From Chloroflexi bacterium 13_1_40CM_65_17 (GTDB lineage Bacteria; Chloroflexota; Dormibacteria; Dormibacterales; Dormibacteraceae), in NCBI GenBank assembly GCA_001917815.1, contig MNES01000032.1, forward strand, positions 1,324-38,301: 36,978 nt of DNA, written 5' to 3'. Below the pieces are notes generated by a model. The model saw only the letters and a list, made by a program, of their open reading frames with translations, made no database searches and was not told the DNA's origin. Positions 17,527-24,445 of the stretch are shown here, piece after piece; positions within the stretch are counted from its first letter, which is position 1, and the number at the start of each line of letters is the position of its first letter. A program made the position numbers and the translations under genes.

Positions 17527-17607
17527 CAACTTTGTTCCGCTGTCTCCAACGTCGCTTGGACTAAGTACTAAATAGACGCTTCCTCTCCGGAAGGTGTACT
17601 TGTTCGG

Positions 17608-17928
17608 CTAGCGCGCCGGCAGGCTCGTTCGTCGTGCGGCGCGGCGCTCGAGGAACACGACGATGATCACGATGACGCCGCCCAGGACCATCAGGCCGCC
17701 GAGCAGCTCTCCTTCCAAGCCGATCGGCTGGAGCACGATCTGGATCATCGCCGAGCCGAACACCAGGATGTAGCTGAAACCGAGCAGCCGGACTCGTGGC
17801 GCCACGTTCTCCTCGTCGTCGCGCCAGGGACGTCTGCCGATAATCAGCAGGTAGGCGCCCATGATCAGCGCCAGCGCCGCGAGGGCCAGCGAGGCCAGCT
17901 GAACCACGGCTGTCACTTCTGCCGGCAT
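17608..17928 (-). CDS. Small membrane protein of unknown function (three helices)
   Basis: 106 aa. Predicted helices are at about 5-29 (VVQLASLALAALALIMGAYLL), 47-66 (LLGFSYILVFGSAMIQIVL) and 72-92 (LLGGLMVLGGVIVIIVVFL). A charged cytoplasmic loop (RRPWRDDEENVAPRVR) lies between the first two, and the basic tail ends ERRAARRTSLPAR. No family is recognised. ATG at 17928 has no ribosome-binding site; a TACTAT box sits 10 nt upstream. It is transcribed divergently from hisS and converges with the hybrid kinase. Confidence 0.65.
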   Translation of the reverse strand: MPAEVTAVVQLASLALAALALIMGAYLLIIGRRPWRDDEENVAPRVRLLGFSYILVFGSAMIQIVLQPIGLEGELLGGLMVLGGVIVIIVVFLERRAARRTSLPAR

Positions 17929-17938
17929 TGCGCCACGG

Positions 17939-17944
17939 ATAGTA
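17939..17944 (-). promoter_or_regulatory. -10 box for the small membrane protein gene
   Basis: Minus-strand TACTAT (within TATTACTAT, an AT-rich island in GC-rich DNA) lies 10 nt before ATG 17928, with no Shine-Dalgarno between. This implies a very short or absent leader. Confidence 0.4.
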
Positions 17945-17985
17945 ATAGGGCGGCCCCCCGCCCGCGATCACATCCTTCGGCTTCA

Positions 17986-17991
17986 TACACT
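17986..17991 (+). promoter_or_regulatory. hisS: -10 box of a putative leaderless hisS promoter
   Basis: TACACT is followed by 8 nt and the hisS ATG at 18000, with no ribosome-binding site. It has the same geometry as at 1998-2003 and 36428-36433. No clear -35 box. Confidence 0.45.
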
Positions 17992-17999
17992 GTTGGCCC

Positions 18000-19198
18000 A
18001 TGCCTCGCTCCGAGCCGATCAAGGCCGTCCGCGGCGTTCGCGACATCCTTCCGCGCGATCGTCCGTTGTGGCGCGCCGCCGAGCGGGCGGCGGCGGAGGT
18101 CGCGACAAGGTTTGGTTATCAGGAGATCGTGACCCCGATCATCGAACACGTCGAGCTCATCGAGCGGGTGGGTGAAGACACGGACGCGATCGCCAAGGAG
18201 CTCTACCGTTTCGAGGACCGCGGCGCGGCCTCAACCAGGGTCCGCAGCCGGTTCGGCTGTATCTCTTCGGGCCGATGTTCCGCTACGACCGCCCACAGAA
18301 AGGCAGGTACCGCCAGTTCTTCCAGTTCGACATCGAGGCCATCGGTTCCTCGAGCGCGGCGCTCGACGCCGAGGTGATCGAGGTCGCGGCGGGCTGGCTG
18401 CGCGCGTCGGGGATCAGCGAGCTGAGGCTCGAGCTCAACTCGATCGGCGATCACGTCTGCCGGCCTTCCTACCTGGATCGTCTGCGCGAGTACTACCGCC
18501 CTCTCAAGACTCAGCTCCATGGTGACTGCCAGCGCCGGCTCGAAACCAACCCGCTGCGACTTCTCGATTGCAAGGTGCCGCAGGACCAGCCGTTCAAAGC
18601 CGGAGCGCCGAGGATCACCGACCACCTGTGCGAGCCTTGCGCGCAAGCATGGAGCCGGGTGCGGCGCTTGCTGGACGCGGCCGGCATCGAGTACGTCCAC
18701 AATCCTTATCTAGTGCGCGGGCTGGACTACTACACGCGCACTGTCTTCGAGTTCTATCCGGCTGGCGCGAGCGGTCAGCAGGACGCGCTGGCTTCAGGCG
18801 GCCGCTATGACGGGCTGGCCGAGGCCGAGGGCTGGCCCTCAACCCCAGGGGTGGGCTTCGCCGGCGGATTCGACCGCGTGGTCGAGGTGATGACCGCGAA
18901 TGGGGTGGAGGTGATCGCCGCTCCGGCGGCCGAGGTCGTGGTGCTCGGGGATGCGGGCCTCGAGGTCGAGGCCGCCGAGGTCGCGCGAATCTGCCGTCGG
19001 GCGCGTTCCGTAGCGGTCGACTACGAAGCCAGGAGCCTGGCGGCCAAGATGCGGTCGGCGGGCAGGCTTGGCGCCCGTTGGGTGGTCCTGCTCACCGCCG
19101 ACGAAGCACCGCGCCGGGTCGCCCGGCTGCGCGACATGGCGAGTGGCGACCAGGCCGAGGTCGCATGGGACGCGCTTCCAGAGCTGCTGAGCAAGTGA
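18000..19198 (+). pseudogene. hisS: Histidyl-tRNA synthetase with an internal deletion of about 58 nt and a frameshift
   Basis: Class II histidyl-tRNA synthetase in two frames. The first frame gives IKAVRGVRDILPRDRPLW to YRFEDRG (about residues 1-75). The second, offset by one base, resumes at GLNQGPQPVRLYLFGPMFRY and runs to the end. It contains motif 2 (RPQKGRYRQF), the HisA-type LVRGLDYYTRTVFEF, GGRYDGL and the anticodon-binding domain. Compared with E. coli HisRS, about 30 residues should separate EDR from RLWYIGPMFR. Here only 32 nt do. So about 58 nt are gone, including the conserved TLRPEGTA loop that contacts substrate. The junction is in the GC-rich run 18221-18229. As written the gene cannot make a functional enzyme. 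Either it is a true pseudogene with hisS elsewhere, or the assembly has an error. Confidence 0.85.
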
Positions 19199-19202
19199 GC
19201 AG

Positions 19203-20960
19203 GTGAGCGGGTTCACAGCTCCACACTGCGGCTCGCTGCGCGCTGCCGACGTGGGCCGCGAGGTCGAGCTGTACGGCTGGGTGGCCCGCCGCCGCGACCA
19301 CGGCGGCCTGATCTTCATCGATCTCCGAGACCGGTGGGGCGCCGTGCAGGTCGTGTTCAACCCGGCGCAGGCGCAAGAGGCTCACGCGACGGCATCGGAG
19401 CTGCGTTCCGAGTATGTGGTCCGGGTGAGGGGCATGATCGGCCGGAGACCGCAGGGCTCAGAGAATCCACGCATGGCGACCGGCGAGATCGAGGTCACCG
19501 CCTCCGAGCTCGAAGTCATCTCCGTAGCCAAGACGCCGCCCTTCCAGATCGAGGACGAGGTGGATGCCGACGAGGCGACTCGGCTCAAGTATCGATACCT
19601 GGACCTTCGGCGCCCGCGCATGCAGCGGATGCTGGAGATGCGTCATCGAGTCGTCAACGCGATGCATCGCTACATGGATGCGAACGAGTTCGTCGAGGTC
19701 GAGACGCCGATGCTGCTCAAGGGCACCCCGGAAGGCTCGCGAGATTTCATCGTTCCGTCGCGATTGCATCCGGGCAACTTCTTCGCGCTTCCTCAATCGC
19801 CGCAGCAGCTGAAGCAGCTGCTGATGGTTGCGGGCGTGGGTCGTTACTACCAGATCGCCCGCTGCTTGCGTGATGAGGATCTTCGCGCGGATCGCGTGGT
19901 GGAGATCACGCAGCTTGACGTCGAAATGTCGTTCTGTACCGAGGAGGACGTGTTCGCCTTGATCGAGGGACTGTGGGTGCAGGTGTGGAACGAGGTGCTG
20001 GGAACGCAGATCACCACGCCGCTGCCGCGCCTGGACGTCCAGCAGTCGTTGCTGCGCTACGGGACGGACAAGCCCGACCTCCGCTACGAGCTGGACATCG
20101 CCGATGTCAGCGATGCCTTGCGCGAGACCAACGCGACGATCTTTCGCGCGGCGCTTGCCGAAGGCGGAGTCGTGCGCTGTTTGGCCGTCCCAGGTGGACG
20201 CGACATGTCGCGCCGCGAGCTGGACGAGCTGGCCTTGATCGCCAAGGGTGCCGGGGCCAAGGGCCTTGCCTGGCTGCCAGGTCCTCTGGACAAGCACATG
20301 GCGGAAGGTGAGCTGGCGGCGATCCGATCCGCTGCGCGGGCGGGCGAAGACGACCTCGTTCTTCTCGTGGCCGACCGCCGGCGAAAGGCAGAAACGGTGA
20401 TGGGCCTGCTCCGGCGCGAGGTTGCGAGGCGCCGCAAGCTCATTCGCGAAGGGGAGTGGAAGTTCACCTGGATCTATCCCATGTATCTCTTCGAAGAGGA
20501 TGACCAGGGCAAGCTCACCTACGGTCACCACCCATTCACGTCGCCGTGGCCCCAGGACATGCACTTGATCGATACACAGCCTTACGCGGTGCGCGCTCGC
20601 GCCTACGACTGCGTCGTCAACGGCCTGGAGATCGCGGGTGGCAGCATCCGCATCCACGATCGCGCCCTCCAAGAGCGAGTCTTCGAGATCTTGGGCATGA
20701 GCCGCGAGCGGATCCACGAGCAGTTCGGGCACCTGCTCGACGCATTCGAGTACGGCGTGCCGCCGCACGGCGGCATCGCGTCGGGCATCGACCGCCTGAT
20801 GATGGCGATGACGGGGACCGACAACATCCGCGACGTCGTCCCGTTCCCCAAGACCCAGAGCCACCAGGACCTCATGCTCGGCGCCCCGAGCCCGGCCGAT
20901 CCGGAGCTGTTGAAAGAGCTGCACATTCAGGTCGTCCCGCCTGACAAACCAGCCCGGTAA
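19203..20960 (+). CDS. aspS: Aspartyl-tRNA synthetase, bacterial type (possibly non-discriminating)
   Basis: 585 aa, normal length for the bacterial enzyme. The N-terminal OB-fold anticodon domain (1-105) has GWVARRRDHGGLIFIDLRDR. The class II catalytic core has motif 2 RYYQIARCLRDEDLRADR followed by EITQLDVEMSF, an inserted GAD domain (about 300-410), and motif 3 GGIASGIDRLMMAM. The His in RRRDHGG is the residue associated with relaxed (Asp/Asn) tRNA recognition in Pseudomonas-type enzymes; E. coli has Leu there. It may therefore also charge tRNA-Asn for GatCAB. GTG start, 4 nt after the hisS stop, so the two form an operon. A downstream hairpin region lies at 21062-21096. Confidence 0.95.
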   Translation: MSGFTAPHCGSLRAADVGREVELYGWVARRRDHGGLIFIDLRDRWGAVQVVFNPAQAQEAHATASELRSEYVVRVRGMIGRRPQGSENPRMATGEIEVTASELEVISVAKTPPFQIEDEVDADEATRLKYRYLDLRRPRMQRMLEMRHRVVNAMHRYMDANEFVEVETPMLLKGTPEGSRDFIVPSRLHPGNFFALPQSPQQLKQLLMVAGVGRYYQIARCLRDEDLRADRVVEITQLDVEMSFCTEEDVFALIEGLWVQVWNEVLGTQITTPLPRLDVQQSLLRYGTDKPDLRYELDIADVSDALRETNATIFRAALAEGGVVRCLAVPGGRDMSRRELDELALIAKGAGAKGLAWLPGPLDKHMAEGELAAIRSAARAGEDDLVLLVADRRRKAETVMGLLRREVARRRKLIREGEWKFTWIYPMYLFEEDDQGKLTYGHHPFTSPWPQDMHLIDTQPYAVRARAYDCVVNGLEIAGGSIRIHDRALQERVFEILGMSRERIHEQFGHLLDAFEYGVPPHGGIASGIDRLMMAMTGTDNIRDVVPFPKTQSHQDLMLGAPSPADPELLKELHIQVVPPDKPAR

Positions 20961-21064
20961 CATGGGCTTGCTTCCAAAGGGGCGCAGCTGACGTGCGCGT
21001 TGCCCAACAGACGATCGTTAGGGACCCCGGAGTCCGGATAGCCGACCAAATGCCCGCTAGAGGA

Positions 21065-21096
21065 CCCCACGAAATCTTCGATTTCGCGGGGACCCC
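21065..21096 (+). repeat. Short palindromic repeat (family B), copy 1
   Basis: CCCCACGAAATC, loop TTC, GATTTCGCGGGG form a 12-bp stem with one internal A.C mismatch (21069/21087), followed by ACCCC. The second copy is at 33823-33865 and has the same mismatch and the same CGCGGGGACCCC right arm. That 12-mer also occurs inside repeat copy 1 at 2174-2185. The copy sits in the 222-nt gene-free stretch 20961-21182 after aspS, and could also act as a terminator. A smaller hairpin (CCTGAG-4 nt-CTCAGG) follows at 21135-21150. Confidence 0.65.
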
Positions 21097-21170
21097 CCTA
21101 AGACGGGACTTGGAAAGCCAAGGCAGGGGACCCACCTGAGCTCGCTCAGGACAACCCACCGCTGCGTCCC

Positions 21171-21176
21171 GGAGGG
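21171..21176 (+). promoter_or_regulatory. Ribosome-binding site that fixes a TTG start
   Basis: GGAGGG lies 6 nt before TTG 21183 and supports that non-ATG codon as the start of the small membrane protein. Confidence 0.65.
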
Positions 21177-21182
21177 AGCCTT

Positions 21183-21506
21183 TTGCAGTCGCTGCTGAGA
21201 GTCGTGCCGCCAGGCCTGGTGGTGGCCGTGCTCGCGGTGTTCATCCTGTCGCAGCTCTTCTACGCGTTCCTGCGCTACCGCCGCCGGGCCTATCTCCCAA
21301 TCCTCGTGATGACCGCGACCGGCTTCGGTCTTGGCCAGCTCTGGGACTACCTTGGGCTCCCCTCACTTCGCATGGGACAGGCCAACATCGTGCCCGCGAT
21401 CTTGTTCGCGCTCCTGCTGCAGCCGCTCGCGCGTTTCGTGCCCCGGTTGCAGCGCCAGCCCAAGGAACCGGCCGCCCCAGCCGCCGGCGGGCAGCCGCGC
21501 ACTTAA
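21183..21506 (+). CDS. Small membrane protein of unknown function
   Basis: 107 aa from TTG 21183. Helices are at about 8-29 (VPPGLVVAVLAVFILSQLFYAF), 38-55 (LPILVMTATGFGLGQLW) and 66-86 (ANIVPAILFALLLQPLARFV). The basic inside loop RYRRRAY and the Pro/Ala/Gln-rich C-terminal tail suggest an N-out, C-in or mixed topology. No family is recognised. It stands alone between aspS and the sigma-factor module and is followed by a terminator-like hairpin at 21518-21536. Confidence 0.65.
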   Translation: MQSLLRVVPPGLVVAVLAVFILSQLFYAFLRYRRRAYLPILVMTATGFGLGQLWDYLGLPSLRMGQANIVPAILFALLLQPLARFVPRLQRQPKEPAAPAAGGQPRT

Positions 21507-21517
21507 GGTGGCCTGTA

Positions 21518-21536
21518 GGCCGGATTTATTCCGGCC
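21518..21536 (+). terminator. Hairpin terminator after the small membrane protein gene
   Basis: GGCCGGA, loop TTTAT, TCCGGCC: a perfect 7-bp stem 11 nt after the stop codon at 21506. No long T-run follows. Confidence 0.5.
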
Positions 21537-21641
21537 GTCCCCCTGCGTGGCGTGGCAGTACCCAGCACGGCGAGGAGTGAGCAATTCAAGAAAATCCGAA
21601 CCTTTCCGGAAGTAGAGCAGCCGCGCGCGAAGGGCCCGGCG

Positions 21642-21672
21642 ATGAGACGGAACCGATCGGGTTCCGTCTCAT
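21642..21672 (+). terminator. Perfect 13-bp inverted repeat before the sigma-factor operon
   Basis: ATGAGACGGAACC, 5-nt loop GATCG, GGTTCCGTCTCAT. It is followed by ATATAACC-TTC-GGTT, a second small hairpin. The perfect 13-bp symmetry fits either an intrinsic terminator insulating the next operon or an operator for a dimeric regulator. It lies only 14 nt upstream of the SigB-type -35. The rest of 21507-21718 has no gene. Confidence 0.5.
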
Positions 21673-21685
21673 ATAACCTTCGGTT

Positions 21686-21711
21686 GTTTACAGGCTGCGC
21701 TAGGGGGGTAT
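21686..21711 (+). promoter_or_regulatory. SigB/SigF-type promoter of the sigma-factor operon
   Basis: GTTTAC, 14-nt spacer, GGGTAT. This nearly matches the known SigB-class consensus GTTTAA-N13-15-GGGTAT. The -10 ends 7 nt before GTG 21719, so a transcript starting at the usual distance would begin at or next to the start codon (leaderless). The operon encodes a SigB-class sigma factor, so autoregulation is the natural reading. Confidence 0.6.
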
Positions 21712-21718
21712 TCCACCA

Positions 21719-22042
21719 GTGACATCACAGAGCTTCATGTGGTTGGCGTTTGGGATCGCCGCCCTCGTGGTGGCGCTGGCCCTGGCCGCAGTGCTGCTGC
21801 GAGTGCGCCGAACGCTAGGGGCTGTTGAAGAATTGCTGGAGACCACCAACGAAGAGATGAAGGAGACGCTGCCCGAGGTGCGCCAGACGATTGGCAATGT
21901 CAATGACATCACCTCGGGTGTGAACATCGGGCTCCGGACGGCAGGGAGCGGCGCGGCGGCCGTCGGCCGCGGCGTCAAGGCTGCCGTGTACGGCGTGAGG
22001 GTGGCGGGCAGGAGCTTATTTCGCCAGGTATTAGGAGGTTAG
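21719..22042 (+). CDS. DUF948/YtxG-like membrane-anchored protein
   Basis: 107 aa. It has one N-terminal membrane helix (FMWLAFGIAALVVALALAAVLL, about 6-27), then an amphipathic/coiled region (LGAVEELLETTNEEMKETLP, VRQTIGNVNDI) as in DUF948 proteins, and a C-terminal Gly/Ala-rich stretch that may associate with membrane. In Bacillus, DUF948 (YtxG) and YtxH are general-stress proteins in one operon; here the same pair sits in front of an anti-sigma/sigma pair. The GTG start is 7 nt from a SigB-type -10. The AGGGGGG upstream may be promoter rather than ribosome-binding sequence. Confidence 0.78.
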   Translation: MTSQSFMWLAFGIAALVVALALAAVLLRVRRTLGAVEELLETTNEEMKETLPEVRQTIGNVNDITSGVNIGLRTAGSGAAAVGRGVKAAVYGVRVAGRSLFRQVLGG

Positions 22043-22044
22043 CT

Positions 22045-22383
22045 GTGGCCGAGGAAACAAACGGCAGCGGTGGTGGTGGCGGATTCGGCTGGTTCATCCT
22101 GGGTGGCCTGATCGGCCTCGTGGCCGGCGCATACATCGCATCGGGCCCAGGACGCGGACAGGTCGACAACCTGAGAAACAAGACGATCGAGCTCTCCGGC
22201 AGCGAACCGGTTCAGAAGGCAAGGGAAGCGGCGCAGAAGGCGCGCCAGATGGTGACCGATCCCGACCACCCGGTGGGCAAGGCCATCCAGGATGGTGTCG
22301 CAGCCGCGAAGCGGAAGCGCGAGGAGCTCGAGGCGGCTGCCGCGCGGAAGCTGCAGCCGATCAACGGCGAGGAAGCCAAGTAG
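22045..22383 (+). CDS. YtxH-domain general stress protein
   Basis: 112 aa. A Gly-rich N-terminus leads into the YtxH-type membrane helix (FGWFILGGLIGLVAGAYIA, about 14-32), followed by a charged helical tail (PVQKAREAAQKARQMVTD, AAAKRKREELEAAAARK) predicted to form coiled coil. GTG start at 22045 has AGGAGG 6 nt upstream and lies directly after the DUF948 stop. The family is linked to the general stress regulon in Firmicutes; its molecular role is unknown. Confidence 0.8.
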   Translation: MAEETNGSGGGGGFGWFILGGLIGLVAGAYIASGPGRGQVDNLRNKTIELSGSEPVQKAREAAQKARQMVTDPDHPVGKAIQDGVAAAKRKREELEAAAARKLQPINGEEAK

Positions 22384-22387
22384 CGGA

Positions 22388-22813
22388 ATGGCGAAGCGCG
22401 ATCTCGCGGAGCTGAAGATCCCGGCGTCGGCGGCCTTCATACCCGTCGCGAAGCGGGTGGCCTCGACGCTGGGTGGCCAGCTCGGGCTCAGCCTCGTCGA
22501 TCTCGACGAGCTGTCCATCGCGCTCACGCAGGCATGTGACAGCGCCATCGCGGCCGCGAACAACCTGGACGGCCCCGCCGACCTGAAGCTGAACTACTTC
22601 GCGACCGATCGAGCACTGGTCGTCGACGTGGACCTCGTTCCCAACGAAGCGCACCTCAAGGTGGGCCCGGCGGTGCCGGTCGTGGAGGTCGACGCGGAGC
22701 TCCAGCGGCTCGCATACGAAATGATTCGCTGCTTCGTGGACGACTTCCGGCCGGAGGTCGAGCCGCGAACGGGACACGTTCGATTCCGCATGGTCAAGTA
22801 CCTGGCTTCCTAA
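22388..22813 (+). CDS. RsbW-like anti-sigma factor (HATPase_c_2), degenerate ATP-binding motifs
   Basis: 141 aa from ATG 22388, 4 nt after the ytxH stop. A longer frame from 22292 overlaps ytxH and is not favoured. The fold resembles RsbW/SpoIIAB anti-sigma kinases: SVASTLG-type first helix (KRVASTLGGQLGLSLVDLDE), an N-box-like helix and a terminal strand (TGHVRFRMVKYL). The N-box reads LSIALTQACDSAIAAA where the family has xAVxEAxxNAxxH. Both the catalytic Glu and the Mg-binding Asn are replaced, and no DxGxG box is visible. It may bind the downstream SigB-class sigma factor without kinase activity. Position immediately before that gene is the main support. Confidence 0.72.
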   Translation: MAKRDLAELKIPASAAFIPVAKRVASTLGGQLGLSLVDLDELSIALTQACDSAIAAANNLDGPADLKLNYFATDRALVVDVDLVPNEAHLKVGPAVPVVEVDAELQRLAYEMIRCFVDDFRPEVEPRTGHVRFRMVKYLAS

Positions 22814-22832
22814 CCGCGCCAAACTAAACGTA

Positions 22833-23612
22833 TTGGCTGCCAAGCCGCGGCTGTCCCGTGAGGAGCTGCGGGCCCTCCACCGTCGCTACAAGGAGACAAC
22901 GGACCCCGCAGAACGCGATCGCATTCGCGCGCAGCTTGTTGACGCCTATCGAGACTTCGTCTACTTCCTGGCGCGAAAGTTTCAAAACCGAGGCGAGCCG
23001 CTGGACGACATCGTGCAGGTCGGCTACCTCGGCCTCATCAAGGCTATCGATCGCTTCGATCCCGACCTTGGCTACGAGTTCACGACCTTCGCGACCCTGA
23101 CCGTTGCGGGCGAGATCAAGCGCCACTTCCGCGACAAGGGGACCGCGATCAGGTTTCCACGCCGCCTGCAGGAGCTCCATCAATCCGTGGTGCGCGTCAA
23201 CGAGCAGATGAAAAACGAGCTCGGACGCGAACCGACGGTTGCCGAGCTGGCCGAGCGGCTTGGGGTGACGCCGGACGACGTGACGGAGGCGATGGAAATC
23301 GGGCCGGCCTACGTGCCGCTGTCTCTCGACCAGCCGATCGGCTCGAGCGATGGCCAGGACGCGCGCGCGGTTGCGGACCAGATCGGCAGCGAGGACCCTG
23401 AGCTCGACCGCGTCGAAATGCGCGACTTGCTGAACCGCGCGATGGAGCACCTGACGCCGCGCGAGCGCGCGATCATGGCCATGCGATTCTATGAGCAGAT
23501 GTCACAGTCAGAGATCGCGCGACGGCTGGGCATCAGCCAGATGCACGTCTCGCGACTGCAGCGGGCGGCTCTGGAGCAGTTGCGAAAGTACGTCCCGCAA
23601 GAAACCGCCTGA
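22833..23612 (+). CDS. SigB/SigF/SigG-class alternative RNA polymerase sigma factor
   Basis: 259 aa. Region 2 (about 35-95): DAYRDFVYFLARKF, LDDIVQVGYLGLIKAIDRFDP and FTTFATLTVAGEIKRHFRD. Region 3 (about 110-185): PRRLQELHQSVVRV, GREPTVAELAERLGVTPDDV. Region 4 (about 200-255): LTPRERAIMAMRFYEQMSQSE with helix-turn-helix IARRLGISQMHVSRLQ. No region 1.1, so a group III stress/sporulation-class factor. TTG start at 22833, 19 nt after the anti-sigma gene, with no clear Shine-Dalgarno. It is the terminal gene of the DUF948-YtxH-anti-sigma operon and likely drives its own promoter at 21686-21711. Confidence 0.93.
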   Translation: MAAKPRLSREELRALHRRYKETTDPAERDRIRAQLVDAYRDFVYFLARKFQNRGEPLDDIVQVGYLGLIKAIDRFDPDLGYEFTTFATLTVAGEIKRHFRDKGTAIRFPRRLQELHQSVVRVNEQMKNELGREPTVAELAERLGVTPDDVTEAMEIGPAYVPLSLDQPIGSSDGQDARAVADQIGSEDPELDRVEMRDLLNRAMEHLTPRERAIMAMRFYEQMSQSEIARRLGISQMHVSRLQRAALEQLRKYVPQETA

Positions 23613-23627
23613 ACAAATGGCCTAGAC

Positions 23628-24224
23628 GTGCCACTTGTCGAGTCGCGCATGCCGGCCGACCCGCTGGTGCTGTTCCGGCGCTGGTACCGCGAGGCGGAAC
23701 ACAAGGGTTCGCTCCAGCCGGACGCGATCGCGCTGGCGACGGCTGACGCGCGAGGAGCGCCTTCCGTGCGCATGGTGCTTTTCAAGGGATTGGACGGAAG
23801 GTTCATCTTCTTCACCAACTACGACAGCCGCAAGGGCCGCGACCTCGCCGCAAACAATCGCGCTGCGCTCGTCTTCTACTGGCCGGCCACACGGCACCAG
23901 GTAAGAGTTTCGGGTCGGGTGGCGAAGTTGCCACGCGCGGCGTCGACCGCCTACTTTCGTTCGCGGCCGCGCGGCGCCCAGCTTTCGGCGCTGGCTTCGC
24001 GGCAGAGCCGCGTGGTCGGCTCGCGTGCCGAGCTGGAGAGGGCGGTGGCAGAGCTCGATAAGCGCTACCCCGAAACGGTGCCCCTGCCGCCGGATTGGGG
24101 TGGCTATGCGCTGCGGCCGGAATGGATCGAGTTCTGGGAGAACCGCCCCGATCGCCTGCACGACCGCATTCGGTACGTTCGCCGGCGTCAACGCGGTTGG
24201 CGGCTCGAGCGTCTCGCCCCCTAG
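23628..24224 (+). CDS. pdxH: Pyridoxamine 5'-phosphate oxidase
   Basis: 198 aa FMN-dependent enzyme of the last step of pyridoxal 5'-phosphate formation. Motifs: DAIALATADARGAPSVRMVL and FFTNYDSRKGRDLA (FMN site), VSGRVAKL, the RSRPRGAQLSALASRQS substrate loop, PPDWGGYALRPEWIEFW and the C-terminal RLHDRIRYVR with final WRLERLAP. All are typical of PdxH, and the length is normal. GTG start at 23628; ATG at 23649 is an alternative (MPADPLVLFRRW), and neither has a good ribosome-binding site. It follows the sigma factor by 15 nt and may be read through from that operon. Confidence 0.95.
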   Translation: MPLVESRMPADPLVLFRRWYREAEHKGSLQPDAIALATADARGAPSVRMVLFKGLDGRFIFFTNYDSRKGRDLAANNRAALVFYWPATRHQVRVSGRVAKLPRAASTAYFRSRPRGAQLSALASRQSRVVGSRAELERAVAELDKRYPETVPLPPDWGGYALRPEWIEFWENRPDRLHDRIRYVRRRQRGWRLERLAP

Positions 24225-24265
24225 ATGAGTGCAGTGCGCCGGATGCCACTCGCCGGTGGGATCGT

Positions 24266-24396
24266 CCTAGGCGGCCGGGCGCGGCGGCAAAGCCGCGGCG
24301 CTGAAGCCGGCGTCGTCTCCTGCGCGCGCTCAGTCACGCATCTACGCGATGCGCTCCCTCGCGTGCTCGTCGTCTCCTTGGCTCCGGCCGCCGATG
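24266..24396 (+). repeat. Interspersed intergenic repeat, copy 2 (upstream of alaS)
   Basis: It begins CCTAGGCGGCCGGGCGC and ends TCCGGCCGCCGATG, as copy 1 does, with GCGCTGAAGCCGGCGTCG near the left end and TCTCCTTGGCTCCGGCC near the right. The central 60 nt differ from copies 1 and 3 and have their own hairpin-forming GC-rich segments (GCATC-TAC-GCGATGC type at about 24338-24352). It fills most of the 221-nt gap between pdxH and alaS. Conserved ends with a variable middle suggest the ends are the functional or mobilised parts. Confidence 0.78.
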
Positions 24397-24426
24397 GCGC
24401 CCACCGGCTGCGTGGCCCCGTCGCCC

Positions 24427-24432
24427 TACACT
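24427..24432 (+). promoter_or_regulatory. alaS: -10 box of the alaS promoter (short leader)
   Basis: TACACT, 13 nt before ATG 24446, with no Shine-Dalgarno in between. It is the identical hexamer used before hisS. Expected leader is about 5-6 nt. Confidence 0.4.
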
Positions 24433-24445
24433 TGATCAGCCCCGT

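Noticed and set aside
19458-20963. A 501-aa open frame on the minus strand
   Set aside because: Lies wholly antisense to aspS; no recognisable domain, composition rich in Arg/His/Leu as expected for a mirror frame.
20961-21182. Possible tRNA or small RNA gene after aspS
   Set aside because: Hairpins are present but no cloverleaf, T-loop or acceptor pairing could be found; the palindromic repeat and local stems explain the structure.
24338-24445. T-box or amino-acid riboswitch leader for alaS
   Set aside because: The region is repeat copy 2, no T-box sequence or specifier loop is visible, and the likely -10 box lies only 13 nt before the ATG, leaving no room for a leader RNA.
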